Below the pieces are notes generated by a model. That model was not told the origin of the DNA, searched no databases, and saw only the letters and a list, made by a program, of their open reading frames with translations. Shown piece by piece: positions 42,387 through 50,379 of a stretch of 64,000 nt of DNA. How positions within the stretch are numbered: position 1 is the first letter of the stretch; each line of letters begins with the position of its first letter. Source of the stretch: Pseudomonadota bacterium (lineage in GTDB: Bacteria > Pseudomonadota > Alphaproteobacteria > Rhizobiales > MH13). Location of the stretch: positions 372,001 through 436,000 of the forward strand of contig JBCCPK010000001.1 in assembly GCA_039024915.1 (NCBI GenBank), given 5' to 3'. The translations under genes were made by a program, and so were the position numbers.

Positions 42387-43150
42387 TCTCCTCGGATGGC
42401 GAGCCCGCCATCGACCCGCACGATTTCACCGGTGACGAAGCTCGCCCTTTCCGATGCCAGATAGATGACAAGATCAGCAACTTCCCGAGCTTCGCCGAAA
42501 CGGCCGATGGGGTGGGCCTTGTTCCACGTCTCGATGAGCTCCGAGGGGTCATCGAGGCTGTCGAACAGCTTCTGATTGAGCGGTGTCATGATGGTGCCGG
42601 GCGCGACCGCGTTGACCCGGATGTTATGAGGCGCCAGATCGACGGCTGTTTGTTTGGTGAGCGCATTGATGCCGCCCTTGGCTGCTGCGTAGGCCGGCCA
42701 GCCCTTGAAGCCGATCAGGCCTTGAACCGACGATACATTGACCACCGCTCCGCCGCCGCGCTTGCGCATCTCGGGCACGCACACACGCATACCGCGCCAG
42801 ACCGAATTCAGGTTGGTGTCGATAACGGTTTGCCAATCCGCTTCCTCGATCTCATCCACCACGCCACCCAGCGCGCGGGCGGCGTTGTTGACGACGATAT
42901 CGATGCCTCCGAACGCTTCGACGGCCAAATCAGCCATCGCGCGCATCGCATCCATCGAGCGCACATCAACCTCGATGAAGCGCGCCGCCTCGCCCAACAC
43001 ATCCGCCGCTGACTGTCCGGCCGGTGCGTCGATATCAGCCATCACGACACGCCCACCACGAGCCACGAAGGCCTCTGCGCAGGCTTGGCCAATGCCCATG
43101 GCCGCTCCCGTGATACAGATGACCTTGCCTTCGAACTCTTGATCCGACAT
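42383..43150 (-). CDS. SDR-family NAD(P)-dependent oxidoreductase
   Basis: A 255-residue classical SDR. Visible motifs are the cofactor loop VICITGAAMGIGQACAEAFV, an acidic residue after the second strand (VVMADIDAP, favouring NAD+), VNNAARALGG, the active-site Ser in VVNVSSVQGLIGF, YAAAKGG for the Tyr-Lys pair, and the end SFVTGEIVRVDGGLAIRGE. It is in an operon with a crotonase and a CoA-transferase and probably oxidises a sugar or hydroxy-acid intermediate. ATG 43150 is preferred over a GTG two codons upstream because of the GGAACC..GAG spacing; either start is possible. Confidence 0.9.
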   Translation of the reverse strand: MSDQEFEGKVICITGAAMGIGQACAEAFVARGGRVVMADIDAPAGQSAADVLGEAARFIEVDVRSMDAMRAMADLAVEAFGGIDIVVNNAARALGGVVDEIEEADWQTVIDTNLNSVWRGMRVCVPEMRKRGGGAVVNVSSVQGLIGFKGWPAYAAAKGGINALTKQTAVDLAPHNIRVNAVAPGTIMTPLNQKLFDSLDDPSELIETWNKAHPIGRFGEAREVADLVIYLASERASFVTGEIVRVDGGLAIRGE

Positions 43151-43153
43151 CAC

Positions 43154-43933
43154 TCAGGTTCCTTCAAACTTGGGGCTGCGCTTTTCGAGGAAGGCGTCGA
43201 TGCCTTCCTGGCCGTCCTGGGTCGAGTAAAGCCGGAACAGCACTTCCTGCTCAAAGCTTTTGGCAGTCTCGACCGGCGCATCAAAGCCTTCCCGCATCAA
43301 CCGTTTCATTTCAGCCTGCGCCAGCGGCGCGACTTTAAGGCACGCTCGCGCACGGGTGAGGATCGCTTCGGAAAGTTCTTCTGCAGGGACGCACTGCGCT
43401 GCGACGCCAAGCTCATAAGCACGCTGTCCCGACATGCGCCAGCCCGCGAGCATCAGGTCGGACGCGGCGTACTTGCCAACCGCGCGCACGAGGCGCTGCG
43501 TGCCGCCGCCACCCGGCGAGAGCCCAAGCCGCCCCTCGGGCAAGCCAAGCTGCGCCGCCTCGGATACGAGGAGGATATCGCAGCACAGTGCGATCTCGAA
43601 ACCGCCGCCGAGCGCAAAACCGTCAACGGCGCAGATGACGGGTTTTGTGAGTGCCTCGAGTTTATCGAACACACGGCGCGAATTCATTTGGTAGGCGATG
43701 AATTCAGCGCGCTTGTCGCCCTGATATTCCGCAATGTCGGCACCCGCAACGAATGCCTTACCGCCCGCGCCTCGCAGCACCAGAACCCGCACCTTTGGGT
43801 CTGCAGCCGCCGCGTCCAGCGCGGCATCGAATTGCACCATCAGGTTTGTTGATAGGGCGTTGAGCTTGTCGGGGCGGTTGAACAGAAGCTGTCGGACGCC
43901 AGGATGAAGCTCTGAACTTTCAATGAGTGCCAT
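43154..43933 (-). CDS. Enoyl-CoA hydratase/isomerase (crotonase) family protein
   Basis: A 259-residue crotonase. The substrate and oxyanion-hole motifs are NRPDKLNALS, GAGGKAFVAGADIAEYQ and VDGFALGGGFEIALCCD. LGLPEGRLGLSPGGGGTQRL places glutamates in the catalytic positions expected for a hydratase. Such enzymes act on acyl-CoA esters by hydration, isomerisation or retro-Claisen cleavage. Its position between the sugar permease and an SDR gene, with a CoA-transferase at the operon end, implies CoA-linked breakdown of the imported compound. Confidence 0.92.
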   Translation of the reverse strand: MALIESSELHPGVRQLLFNRPDKLNALSTNLMVQFDAALDAAAADPKVRVLVLRGAGGKAFVAGADIAEYQGDKRAEFIAYQMNSRRVFDKLEALTKPVICAVDGFALGGGFEIALCCDILLVSEAAQLGLPEGRLGLSPGGGGTQRLVRAVGKYAASDLMLAGWRMSGQRAYELGVAAQCVPAEELSEAILTRARACLKVAPLAQAEMKRLMREGFDAPVETAKSFEQEVLFRLYSTQDGQEGIDAFLEKRSPKFEGT

Positions 43934-43937
43934 GAGG

Positions 43938-44765
43938 CTAACCCTTGACCGCGCCAGCTGTCAGGCCAGCAACGAAGTAGCGTTGGAGGAAGAAGAAGAC
44001 CGCTATAACGGGTACCGAGACCATAACGGATGAAGCCATCAGTTCGCCGTAGCGAATGCCGTATTGACCAATGAAATCGTTGAGCCCGACGGGCAGCGTC
44101 CGCATCTCGCGGGTGGACGTGAAAGACAGCGCAAACAGGAATTCCTGCCAGGTCACGATCAGCACGTAGACCGCTGTCGCGATGATGCCGGGCCGCGCAA
44201 GTGGGACGACAACCTGCCAGAAGATGCGCACCGGGCCTGCGCCGTCGATCGCAGCAGCCTCTTCAAGCGAGATGGGCAGCTTCAGAAGGAACCCGCGCAA
44301 CATCCAGATCGCCACAGGCAGCGTCACGGAGACATAAGCGATGATCAGCGACAGATGCGTGTTCAGAAGCTCCGCTTCGCGCATCAGTTTGTAGATCGGA
44401 ATGATGATCGCCGAATGCGGGAACATCTGTGCGAGCACCACACCGGCCATAAGCGCGGTGATGATCGTAAGCTGGGTGCGCGAGAAGGAATAGGCCGCGA
44501 GCAGGCCAAGCGTGACGGTGATGGCGACCGAAGCGCCAGACACAATGAGGGAATTGAGAAAGTACGTCCGAAACTCGGGCCGGAAGGCTTCAACATAATT
44601 GGCGAAGGTCGGATCCTGGGGCCACAAACGTGCGGGGATCGCGAACGGCTCAGTCGGCGGCTTGAGCGAGACCGACAACATCCAGAAGAACGGCAGCAGC
44701 ACGAAGAGCGCGAGCAACGCTTGGCATGCAATCAAGATGAGGCGAGTGGTGAACGGCTGGGTCAT
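43938..44765 (-). CDS. Carbohydrate ABC importer permease (MalG/UgpE type)
   Basis: A 275-residue CUT1 permease with six TM segments. The first is LILIACQALLALFVLLPFFWMLSVSL, with the following LKPPTEPF motif. The EAA loop reads SLEEAAAIDGAGPVRIFWQVVVPLARPG, a near-consensus ATPase-docking motif. It overlaps the partner permease by 4 bases (ATGA) and is followed after 4 bases by the crotonase gene. With the MalF-type subunit it forms the channel of a sugar or sugar-acid importer. Confidence 0.94.
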   Translation of the reverse strand: MTQPFTTRLILIACQALLALFVLLPFFWMLSVSLKPPTEPFAIPARLWPQDPTFANYVEAFRPEFRTYFLNSLIVSGASVAITVTLGLLAAYSFSRTQLTIITALMAGVVLAQMFPHSAIIIPIYKLMREAELLNTHLSLIIAYVSVTLPVAIWMLRGFLLKLPISLEEAAAIDGAGPVRIFWQVVVPLARPGIIATAVYVLIVTWQEFLFALSFTSTREMRTLPVGLNDFIGQYGIRYGELMASSVMVSVPVIAVFFFLQRYFVAGLTAGAVKG

Positions 44766-45649
44766 GCCAGTGCCCTGCGCTTGTTCGCACTGACCTGCAC
44801 AAGCACGTAGAGCGCCACCAACAGCGCAAGGACGGCGATCGAGACGACGCCGTACGTTGCCGCTTCGCCGAAGCGGAACTGGCCGAAACCCGTCTCAAAT
44901 ATCTTGGTCGGGAAGATGTGTGTGGCGTCCCGTGGCCCGCCTCGCGTCATCACCCAGACAATGTCGAAGTAGTTGAACGTTAGGATCAATGTCAGGACGA
45001 TGTTGACCAGAACCACGTCCTTGATAGCAGGGATCGTCACGTCGATAAGCCGCCGCCAAGGGCCCGCCCCGTCGAGCGTCGCCGCCTCAATCTGGCTTTT
45101 GTCAACGTTCTGCAGAGCGGCCAGATAGATCAGCATGGAGAACGGGAAGCCCTTCCAGACGGCGACAAAAATCACCGCCGCCATCGCCGTGTCCGGGGAT
45201 GCGAGCCAAGCGGCGTTATCATCGAGTGCGCCCAACCGGATCATCAGCGAATTGATCAGACCGAGTTGCGGATCATACATGAAGCGCCACAGGATCGCGG
45301 TCACGACCCCGGGGAGCACGAAGGGCATCAGCACAAGCGCTCGTGTCAGACCGCGAAAGGGCAGCTTTTCGTTCAAAAGCAACGCTGTCGCAAAGCCCAA
45401 CAGGTTTTGCAGCAGCACGACGCCGACCGTCCAGACAACAGAGTTCCAGACGACCGACGGGAAATCACGGCTGGCAAAAACCTTCTCATAGACTGCGGTA
45501 CCGACAAACCGCGGATCAGGCGAAATGAACGATGTATCGTAGAAGCTCTCAATGACCGTTCCGATCATCGGGTAGTACAGAAACACGCCCAGGAGCAGTA
45601 GCGATGGGGCCAGAAACAGCCAAATCAGCCAGCGGTCGGAACGAAGCAT
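44762..45649 (-). CDS. Carbohydrate ABC importer permease (MalF/UgpA type)
   Basis: A ~295-residue CUT1 permease starting with a TM segment (WLIWLFLAPSLLLLGVFLYYP), as is typical of the UgpA/MalF-like group. It has an EAA-type loop NVDKSQIEAATLDGAGPWRRLIDVTIPAIKD and TM segments including ALVLMPFVLPGVVTAILWRF. ATG 45649 is chosen because it sits right before the first membrane segment; the frame stays open upstream to a GTG at 45712, and neither start has a strong ribosome-binding site. It lies 94 bases after the binding-protein gene. Confidence 0.92.
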   Translation of the reverse strand: MLRSDRWLIWLFLAPSLLLLGVFLYYPMIGTVIESFYDTSFISPDPRFVGTAVYEKVFASRDFPSVVWNSVVWTVGVVLLQNLLGFATALLLNEKLPFRGLTRALVLMPFVLPGVVTAILWRFMYDPQLGLINSLMIRLGALDDNAAWLASPDTAMAAVIFVAVWKGFPFSMLIYLAALQNVDKSQIEAATLDGAGPWRRLIDVTIPAIKDVVLVNIVLTLILTFNYFDIVWVMTRGGPRDATHIFPTKIFETGFGQFRFGEAATYGVVSIAVLALLVALYVLVQVSANKRRALA

Positions 45650-45743
45650 GAGCGTGGGTTTCGAAGTTGGTTGTGGTGCTGGAACGCAGTGGCAGAGAGG
45701 GTCCGCCACCACGAGATCGATGGAGTTTAAGGTCGGTCGTGAC

Positions 45744-46958
45744 CTAGTTCAGCGCGTCGATATCGGAGCACGCCGCATCGGCCGACGCTTGAACATCCTC
45801 GCCCGAGAAGATGTCCTGATACAGCGTCATCTGGATATCAGCGACTTCGAGATAGCGCGCAGAAAGCGGGCGCGCTTGCGCGTTACCCAGATGCTCCATG
45901 ATGGCTTCGGGACCCTCGCGGTTCTCTGCAAGGAACGCTTCAGCGGCCGCCATATTCGCCGGGATGAGGTCGACCACGTCACCATTGACGTCTTCACGGA
46001 CCATGAACTCGATGAACTTCCAGGCCGCTTCCTTGTTTTCGGAACTCTCGAAGATCGCCAGGTTCCAGCCACCAAACGTGCCGACAGCGGTCATACCCTC
46101 CGGAGCCGTGCCGTTCACGAAGCCCCAATTGATGTCGGAGGCCTGAAGGGTCGGCTGCTCAAGCGCGGGCCAGAATTCGATGGCCAGCGAACCGTTGAGG
46201 AACAGCTCGCGCATCGTGCCGGAGTTGGCGTTGAGGATGCCGTCCGGTGCAAATTGCGCGAGATCCTGAAGATAGGTCATCGCTTCGACGGCAGGCGCTT
46301 CGTTCAAGGCGCAAGAACCATCGGCTGCCAATACAGAACCGCCGTTCGAGAAGATGAAGGAGTTGACGACGACGACGGTGTCTTCGCCACGGTGGCCAAA
46401 CAGCCCGACCCCGAACTGCCCGTCGCCCGTCATGGCTTCCGCAGCAGCGCGCAGCCCATCGAAGGTGGTCAGGCTTGCCGGATCGACGCCCGCGGCGTCG
46501 AGCAGGTCCTGATTATAGAACGAGAACTGCCAGACATCGACATTGAAGGGGATGCCGAACAGCCCGTCATTGAAGACTGCTGAATCCCAAGCGCCGCCGA
46601 AAAACTGGTCACGCGCAAGACCGCTCATCTCAGCCATATCTGACAGATCCGCCACAGCACCGGCCTGCGCAAAAGCGCCGACCCAGATCTGGTCCAGGGT
46701 GGCGATATCGGGGGCGTTGCCGCCCTGAACGGCGGTTAGGAGCCGCTGCTGGTATTCGGGGTAAGGAATGGTTGTGACCTCGACGGCGATGTCGGGGTTC
46801 TCGGCCATGAAGCGATCAACTGCCTCTTGCTGGAATTGCGACAGGCCGCTTTCGGTTTGCTGGTTGTCCCAAAACTGCAGCGTTACCTCTTGAGCCAAGG
46901 CCGCGTTGGACGCGAACAAGGCACCGGCTGCGGCAGATGCGAGAAGTAGCTTCTTCAT
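45744..46958 (-). CDS. Sugar ABC substrate-binding protein (family 1)
   Basis: A 404-residue secreted family-1 binding protein. Signal peptide MKKLLLASAAAGALFASNAA with cleavage at ALA-QEV is followed by VTLQFWDNQQTESGLSQFQQ, the usual early motif. Later come YPEYQQRLLTAVQGGNAPDIA, FGIPFNVDVWQFSFYNQDLL and GWNLAIFESSENKEAAWKFI. A pair of cysteines (ADGSCALNEAP; DAACSDID) could form a disulfide. It delivers a sugar or sugar derivative to the MalFG-type channel encoded downstream and lies 21 bases after the regulator gene. Confidence 0.94.
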   Translation of the reverse strand: MKKLLLASAAAGALFASNAALAQEVTLQFWDNQQTESGLSQFQQEAVDRFMAENPDIAVEVTTIPYPEYQQRLLTAVQGGNAPDIATLDQIWVGAFAQAGAVADLSDMAEMSGLARDQFFGGAWDSAVFNDGLFGIPFNVDVWQFSFYNQDLLDAAGVDPASLTTFDGLRAAAEAMTGDGQFGVGLFGHRGEDTVVVVNSFIFSNGGSVLAADGSCALNEAPAVEAMTYLQDLAQFAPDGILNANSGTMRELFLNGSLAIEFWPALEQPTLQASDINWGFVNGTAPEGMTAVGTFGGWNLAIFESSENKEAAWKFIEFMVREDVNGDVVDLIPANMAAAEAFLAENREGPEAIMEHLGNAQARPLSARYLEVADIQMTLYQDIFSGEDVQASADAACSDIDALN

Positions 46959-46979
46959 GGTTATCCTCCCTTGTGGTTT

Positions 46980-48755
46980 CTAAGAAGCGAAGCGGGCAGC
47001 GCGAGCGAGCGGCTGGCCGATTTCTGGGGTGGCGGGCTCATCGGCAACGAAGACGTCGATACCGGCTGCACGCAGCCGCTGACGGTCGCCTGGCAAGGCG
47101 CCATCATCGGTGATCAGTTCATCAAAGGCGTCGGCCCGGGCGATGCGGTGGTTGGCATCTGTTCCGACCAAGGTGTGATCGGCCAGTGCGATTGTGCGCC
47201 TGGCAGCTTGGGCAAAGCGGGAACCTGCCAGAGCGAGACGTTGGTCAACGGCGGATATCCCGAACTCGGCAGAGATCCCGGCAACGGAAAGAAATGCGAT
47301 ATCGGCCCGAACCTGCTCAAACAGGGCTCCGACGCTGGGTCCAACAAGGCAGCGGTCGGCGGCCTGATACTCTCCACTGGTGAGAATGGTTTTGACCTCG
47401 GGGGCGTCTTCGAGCCGGGAGAGAATATCAAGGGCGTTGGTGATGACTGTGACGCCTCGCAAGCTCGTCGGATCATCGAATGCGCGCGCGCGAATGGCCT
47501 CCGCGAGAAGCAAGGTCGCTTCGCCCTCGCCCAAAATGATGGTGCTGTCGCGTTCGATCCGCTGGAGAGCAGCCTGTGCCAGAAGCCTGCGAAGACGCGA
47601 CAACTCGGCCGCAATTCCCTGATGGGGCGGCGCGGTAAGAAGCGTTAGGCCATGCAGTTTGCAGCGGCTTGCGATCGCTTGGCCCATAGCCCGGTACCAA
47701 TCATGGGCTGGGTAGTGAGGCATGAAGCCCACTCGACCGGCCACCTCACCGATCCGCGCGGACCGCATCGGCGCATCGGGCAGTTGGTCGGCAACGTCCG
47801 CGCGTACCCGCCAACTGCCCTCTTGCACGACGTAGAAGTCCTGAAGGGTCTGCGCTGATACGATGGCGTGGGGCGTCAACGCCTCTGTGGGGAGCTGCCC
47901 TCCGCGCATCGCATCGGCGATGAGATCAATCGCATAGGTCCCGACCAGCTCTGGAAAAAAGGCCGCCACAGCTTGAAGCGGACCATTTTCTGCCAACCGG
48001 CCAACGAACCCCGGACTTTCGCCGCCGCAGGCGTAAACCATCATCGAGCGGTCGGCCGACGCTGCCGCGTCGATCAGGGCCAAAGCGGAATGGTCGTTCA
48101 CTCCGAACCCGATCGTTGCGTCCTCCGAAGCGGCCAGCGCTTCAGTTACTACGCGTAACGCTGAACGATAGGCGCCCTTGCCATCGACGCGCATGAAAGT
48201 GACGCGTCCGCCAAACGCGGCTTCGAAGCCAGCGGCAAAACCGTCAGCTCTTGCTCGGGTGTTTGCCAAGTCCCGTTGGCAAACCAGCAGAACTGTCGCC
48301 TCGTCTGAAACCGTCGATTGGCCGGCCAGTCTGCCAAGGGCGTGTCCTGCCTTGAAGTTGTCCGGCCCCAGATAAACGCCACCTGGCTGCGGTGCCGATT
48401 CGGCAAGAAAAGGGATTCCGCGTCTGACCAGTTGGCGACGTAAAGCGTCGCTTCCCCTTCCTTCCAGAGGTGGCAGTACAACCGCGTCCATGTCGGCAAG
48501 CTCCTGGCCGGACGGCTGCATCGGCAGAACTTTGGCATCCGTTGCCGGCTCGACACGACCGAGCGCCTCGCGATCGTGGAGAATAGCGCCGCCATGGGTG
48601 CGTTTGAGCGCACCAGTTTCCGCCAGCTCGCTGATGTCTCGGCGCAACGTGACGCGTGATACTTCCGGCATGATGCGCGCAAGCTCGTTCAGGTCGACGA
48701 GACCGTCCCGGTACAACAAGCTCATGATGCGCTTTTGGCGTCGTTCTTTGAGCAT
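46980..48755 (-). CDS. DeoR-type regulator fused to a sugar-binding (PBP) domain
   Basis: A ~591-residue regulator about twice the usual DeoR length. Residues ~1-60 are a DeoR helix-turn-helix (RRQKRIMSLLYRDGLVDLNE; SRVTLRRDISELAETG; THGGAI). Residues ~85-310 read like a periplasmic-binding/LacI-type sugar-binding domain (DAVVLPPLEGRGSDALRRQL; GGVYLGPDNFKAGHALGRLA; ARADGFAAGFEAAF; IGFGVNDHSALALIDAA). Residues ~340-378 resemble the missing first strand and helix of that fold (VGFMPHYPAHDWYRAMGQAI). Residues ~400-580 are a DeoR C-terminal sensor (STIILGEGEATLLLAEAIRA; VITNALDIL; LTSGEYQ). ATG 48755 has GGGAG. It is first in the sugar operon and likely controls it. Confidence 0.85.
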   Translation of the reverse strand: MLKERRQKRIMSLLYRDGLVDLNELARIMPEVSRVTLRRDISELAETGALKRTHGGAILHDREALGRVEPATDAKVLPMQPSGQELADMDAVVLPPLEGRGSDALRRQLVRRGIPFLAESAPQPGGVYLGPDNFKAGHALGRLAGQSTVSDEATVLLVCQRDLANTRARADGFAAGFEAAFGGRVTFMRVDGKGAYRSALRVVTEALAASEDATIGFGVNDHSALALIDAAASADRSMMVYACGGESPGFVGRLAENGPLQAVAAFFPELVGTYAIDLIADAMRGGQLPTEALTPHAIVSAQTLQDFYVVQEGSWRVRADVADQLPDAPMRSARIGEVAGRVGFMPHYPAHDWYRAMGQAIASRCKLHGLTLLTAPPHQGIAAELSRLRRLLAQAALQRIERDSTIILGEGEATLLLAEAIRARAFDDPTSLRGVTVITNALDILSRLEDAPEVKTILTSGEYQAADRCLVGPSVGALFEQVRADIAFLSVAGISAEFGISAVDQRLALAGSRFAQAARRTIALADHTLVGTDANHRIARADAFDELITDDGALPGDRQRLRAAGIDVFVADEPATPEIGQPLARAARFAS

Positions 48756-48818
48756 GATCACTCCCTACGTCCAACTGCGTAGGCAAGATGACCAGAATCA
48801 ATCATCGCTTCTCGATAA

Positions 48819-48856
48819 ACACCAAAAAACGTCAAAAACGATCAAAAACGATCAAC
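48819..48856. promoter_or_regulatory. 10-base phased repeats upstream of the sugar operon
   Basis: Successive 10-base units ACCAAAAAAC, GTCAAAAACG, ATCAAAAACG and ATCAAC, each with a TCAAAAACG-like core, occur once per helical turn about 65-100 bases before the regulator start. On the minus strand they read as repeated CGTTTTTGA. DeoR-family repressors often bind tandem copies of T-rich CGTTT-type repeats, so this is a likely operator for the fused regulator. Binding is inferred. Confidence 0.6.
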
Positions 48857-48954
48857 TTGAGCCCGTCTTCCTTTTGAAACCAACCGTTCGAACGCATTGA
48901 TCAGCAAAAAGCAGCCACCATATCGAGGCGGACGCAAACAAAGGACCTCTTGCC

Positions 48955-49779
48955 ATGCGCGACGCCAAATCGCTTCTCGATCAGTTTCTCGGTCAGGTTG
49001 ATCTGTCTTCCATCACAGGCTCGGGCGGCTCGTCGCAGGCCGACGCGCAGCCGGGTGCTGCGGGTGGTTCCCAAGAGACCTCCCCGCAAATTGGTGGGCT
49101 GAACCTCGACAGCCTTTTGTCCGGCAAGGGCGGGCTGGCGACAGGAGCGGTGGCTGGCGGTCTGGTTGGGCTGCTCATGGGCGGCAAGAAACCCAAGAAG
49201 CTCGCAAAGGGTGCACTGAAGATGGGTGGCGCAGCTTTGATCGGCGGGCTCGCTTACAAAGCATGGAGAGACTATCAGGCGGGGCAGCCACCAGCAGGCC
49301 CACAGGCGCCGAACTCTCCCCCAGCCGGCGGGGGCGGCGGAGCGCCTACTGGGTCGGGAGCACCCCTGCCGATTGAAGATGCGTCGGGGACCGCTTTCAT
49401 GCCTGAAGACAGGAGCGAGCAGGAAGCGCTGAGCCATTCGTTGATTGCCGCAATGATCGGAGCTGCGAAGGCCGATGGGCACGTCACCGATGATGAGCGC
49501 CAACGGATTTCTGCGGCGCTGGACAAGCTTGAACTGGCCGGCGATCAACGGGCGTTCATCGCGGAAGAGCTCGCCAAGCCTCTCGACGTGGGCGCCATCG
49601 CCGCAACCGCGCAATCCGAAGAACACAAGGTTGAGATCTACGCCGCCTCCCTGATTGCGGTCGATCATGAGGCGCCCGCAGAAAAAGGCTATCTGGCGAT
49701 GCTTGCGGCGCGGTTGGACCTTGATCCGGAGCTTGTCCGTCACCTTCATGCGAACGCGGACCAGCTTCTGGCGAGCTAA
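48955..49779 (+). CDS. DUF533/YebE-like protein with TerB-like domain
   Basis: A 274-residue protein. Residues 1-60 are Gly/Ser/Gln-rich and predicted disordered. A glycine-rich hydrophobic stretch (LATGAVAGGLVGLLMGGKKPK then GAALIGGLAYKAWRDYQ) follows, typical of DUF533 and probably membrane-associated. A Pro/Gly-rich linker leads to a TerB-like helical domain with an acidic metal-binding-like pair (SLIAAMIGAAKADGHVTDDE; IYAASLIAVDHEAPAEKGYL). Function is unknown. It is divergent from the DeoR-fusion regulator and unlikely to belong to that operon. Confidence 0.85.
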   Translation: MRDAKSLLDQFLGQVDLSSITGSGGSSQADAQPGAAGGSQETSPQIGGLNLDSLLSGKGGLATGAVAGGLVGLLMGGKKPKKLAKGALKMGGAALIGGLAYKAWRDYQAGQPPAGPQAPNSPPAGGGGGAPTGSGAPLPIEDASGTAFMPEDRSEQEALSHSLIAAMIGAAKADGHVTDDERQRISAALDKLELAGDQRAFIAEELAKPLDVGAIAATAQSEEHKVEIYAASLIAVDHEAPAEKGYLAMLAARLDLDPELVRHLHANADQLLAS

Positions 49780-49893
49780 CGCGGGGATCATACGGGCAAT
49801 GTCTTTGGGCAACCCGCCCGCTTGCGTAAACGCGAGTGGACAAGCTCGAACAACCGTGACAACGAAGGCGCCTTGAAAAATTAGGAAGCCTTT

Positions 49894-50379
49894 ATGTTGG
49901 TACTCGAATTGGCAGCTCAGTGCATACTGGTGGGGCTTCTCGCTGGCTGGCTCCTTATCGGTGCATACGAAAACATTCGCGCTCCAGAGGTCAATTATGC
50001 CCTGGTGCAGGATGTGTTTTCGATGACGTCCATGTCGCAGACATATCCCGAGATTTATGAGCAGGTGAAAGGCAACGCGATCACCTCACCTGCGATCCAC
50101 AAGCTGATCTTCCGCTCGGTCGTGATCGTTGAGAGCGTCGTGGCACTGGCTCTCGCTGCGGCGACGTGTTTGCTCATCCTTGGTCTGTTGGGCGCAGCGT
50201 CGGTCTCGTTCGCGACCCTGTTTGCTGGATGGGCCACCCTTGGTTTCATCATTATCTGGGGATCGTTTCTGGTAGGAGGTAACTGGTTTCATTATTGGGT
50301 TTCGCACCAATCAAGCCAGCAGACCCATTACCTCATGACGGTCTGGGGCATCACCACGCTCATCCTGCTGCTGATATGA
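49894..50379 (+). CDS. DUF2165-like small integral membrane protein
   Basis: A 161-residue protein with four hydrophobic segments (LAAQCILVGLLAGWLLIGAY; VVIVESVVALALAAATCLLI; FATLFAGWATLGFIIIWGSF; YLMTVWGITTLILLLI). The C-terminal GGNWFHYWVSH..SQQTHYLMTVWG pattern is the signature I associate with DUF2165. No function is known for this family. Its stop overlaps the start of the FG-GAP protein gene (ATGA), so the two are co-translated. Confidence 0.8.
   Translation: MLVLELAAQCILVGLLAGWLLIGAYENIRAPEVNYALVQDVFSMTSMSQTYPEIYEQVKGNAITSPAIHKLIFRSVVIVESVVALALAAATCLLILGLLGAASVSFATLFAGWATLGFIIIWGSFLVGGNWFHYWVSHQSSQQTHYLMTVWGITTLILLLI

Noticed and set aside
48819-48856. Short repeats considered as a CRISPR-like array
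   Set aside because: The units are 10 bases, contiguous and without spacers, and no cas genes are present. They fit phased operator sites better.
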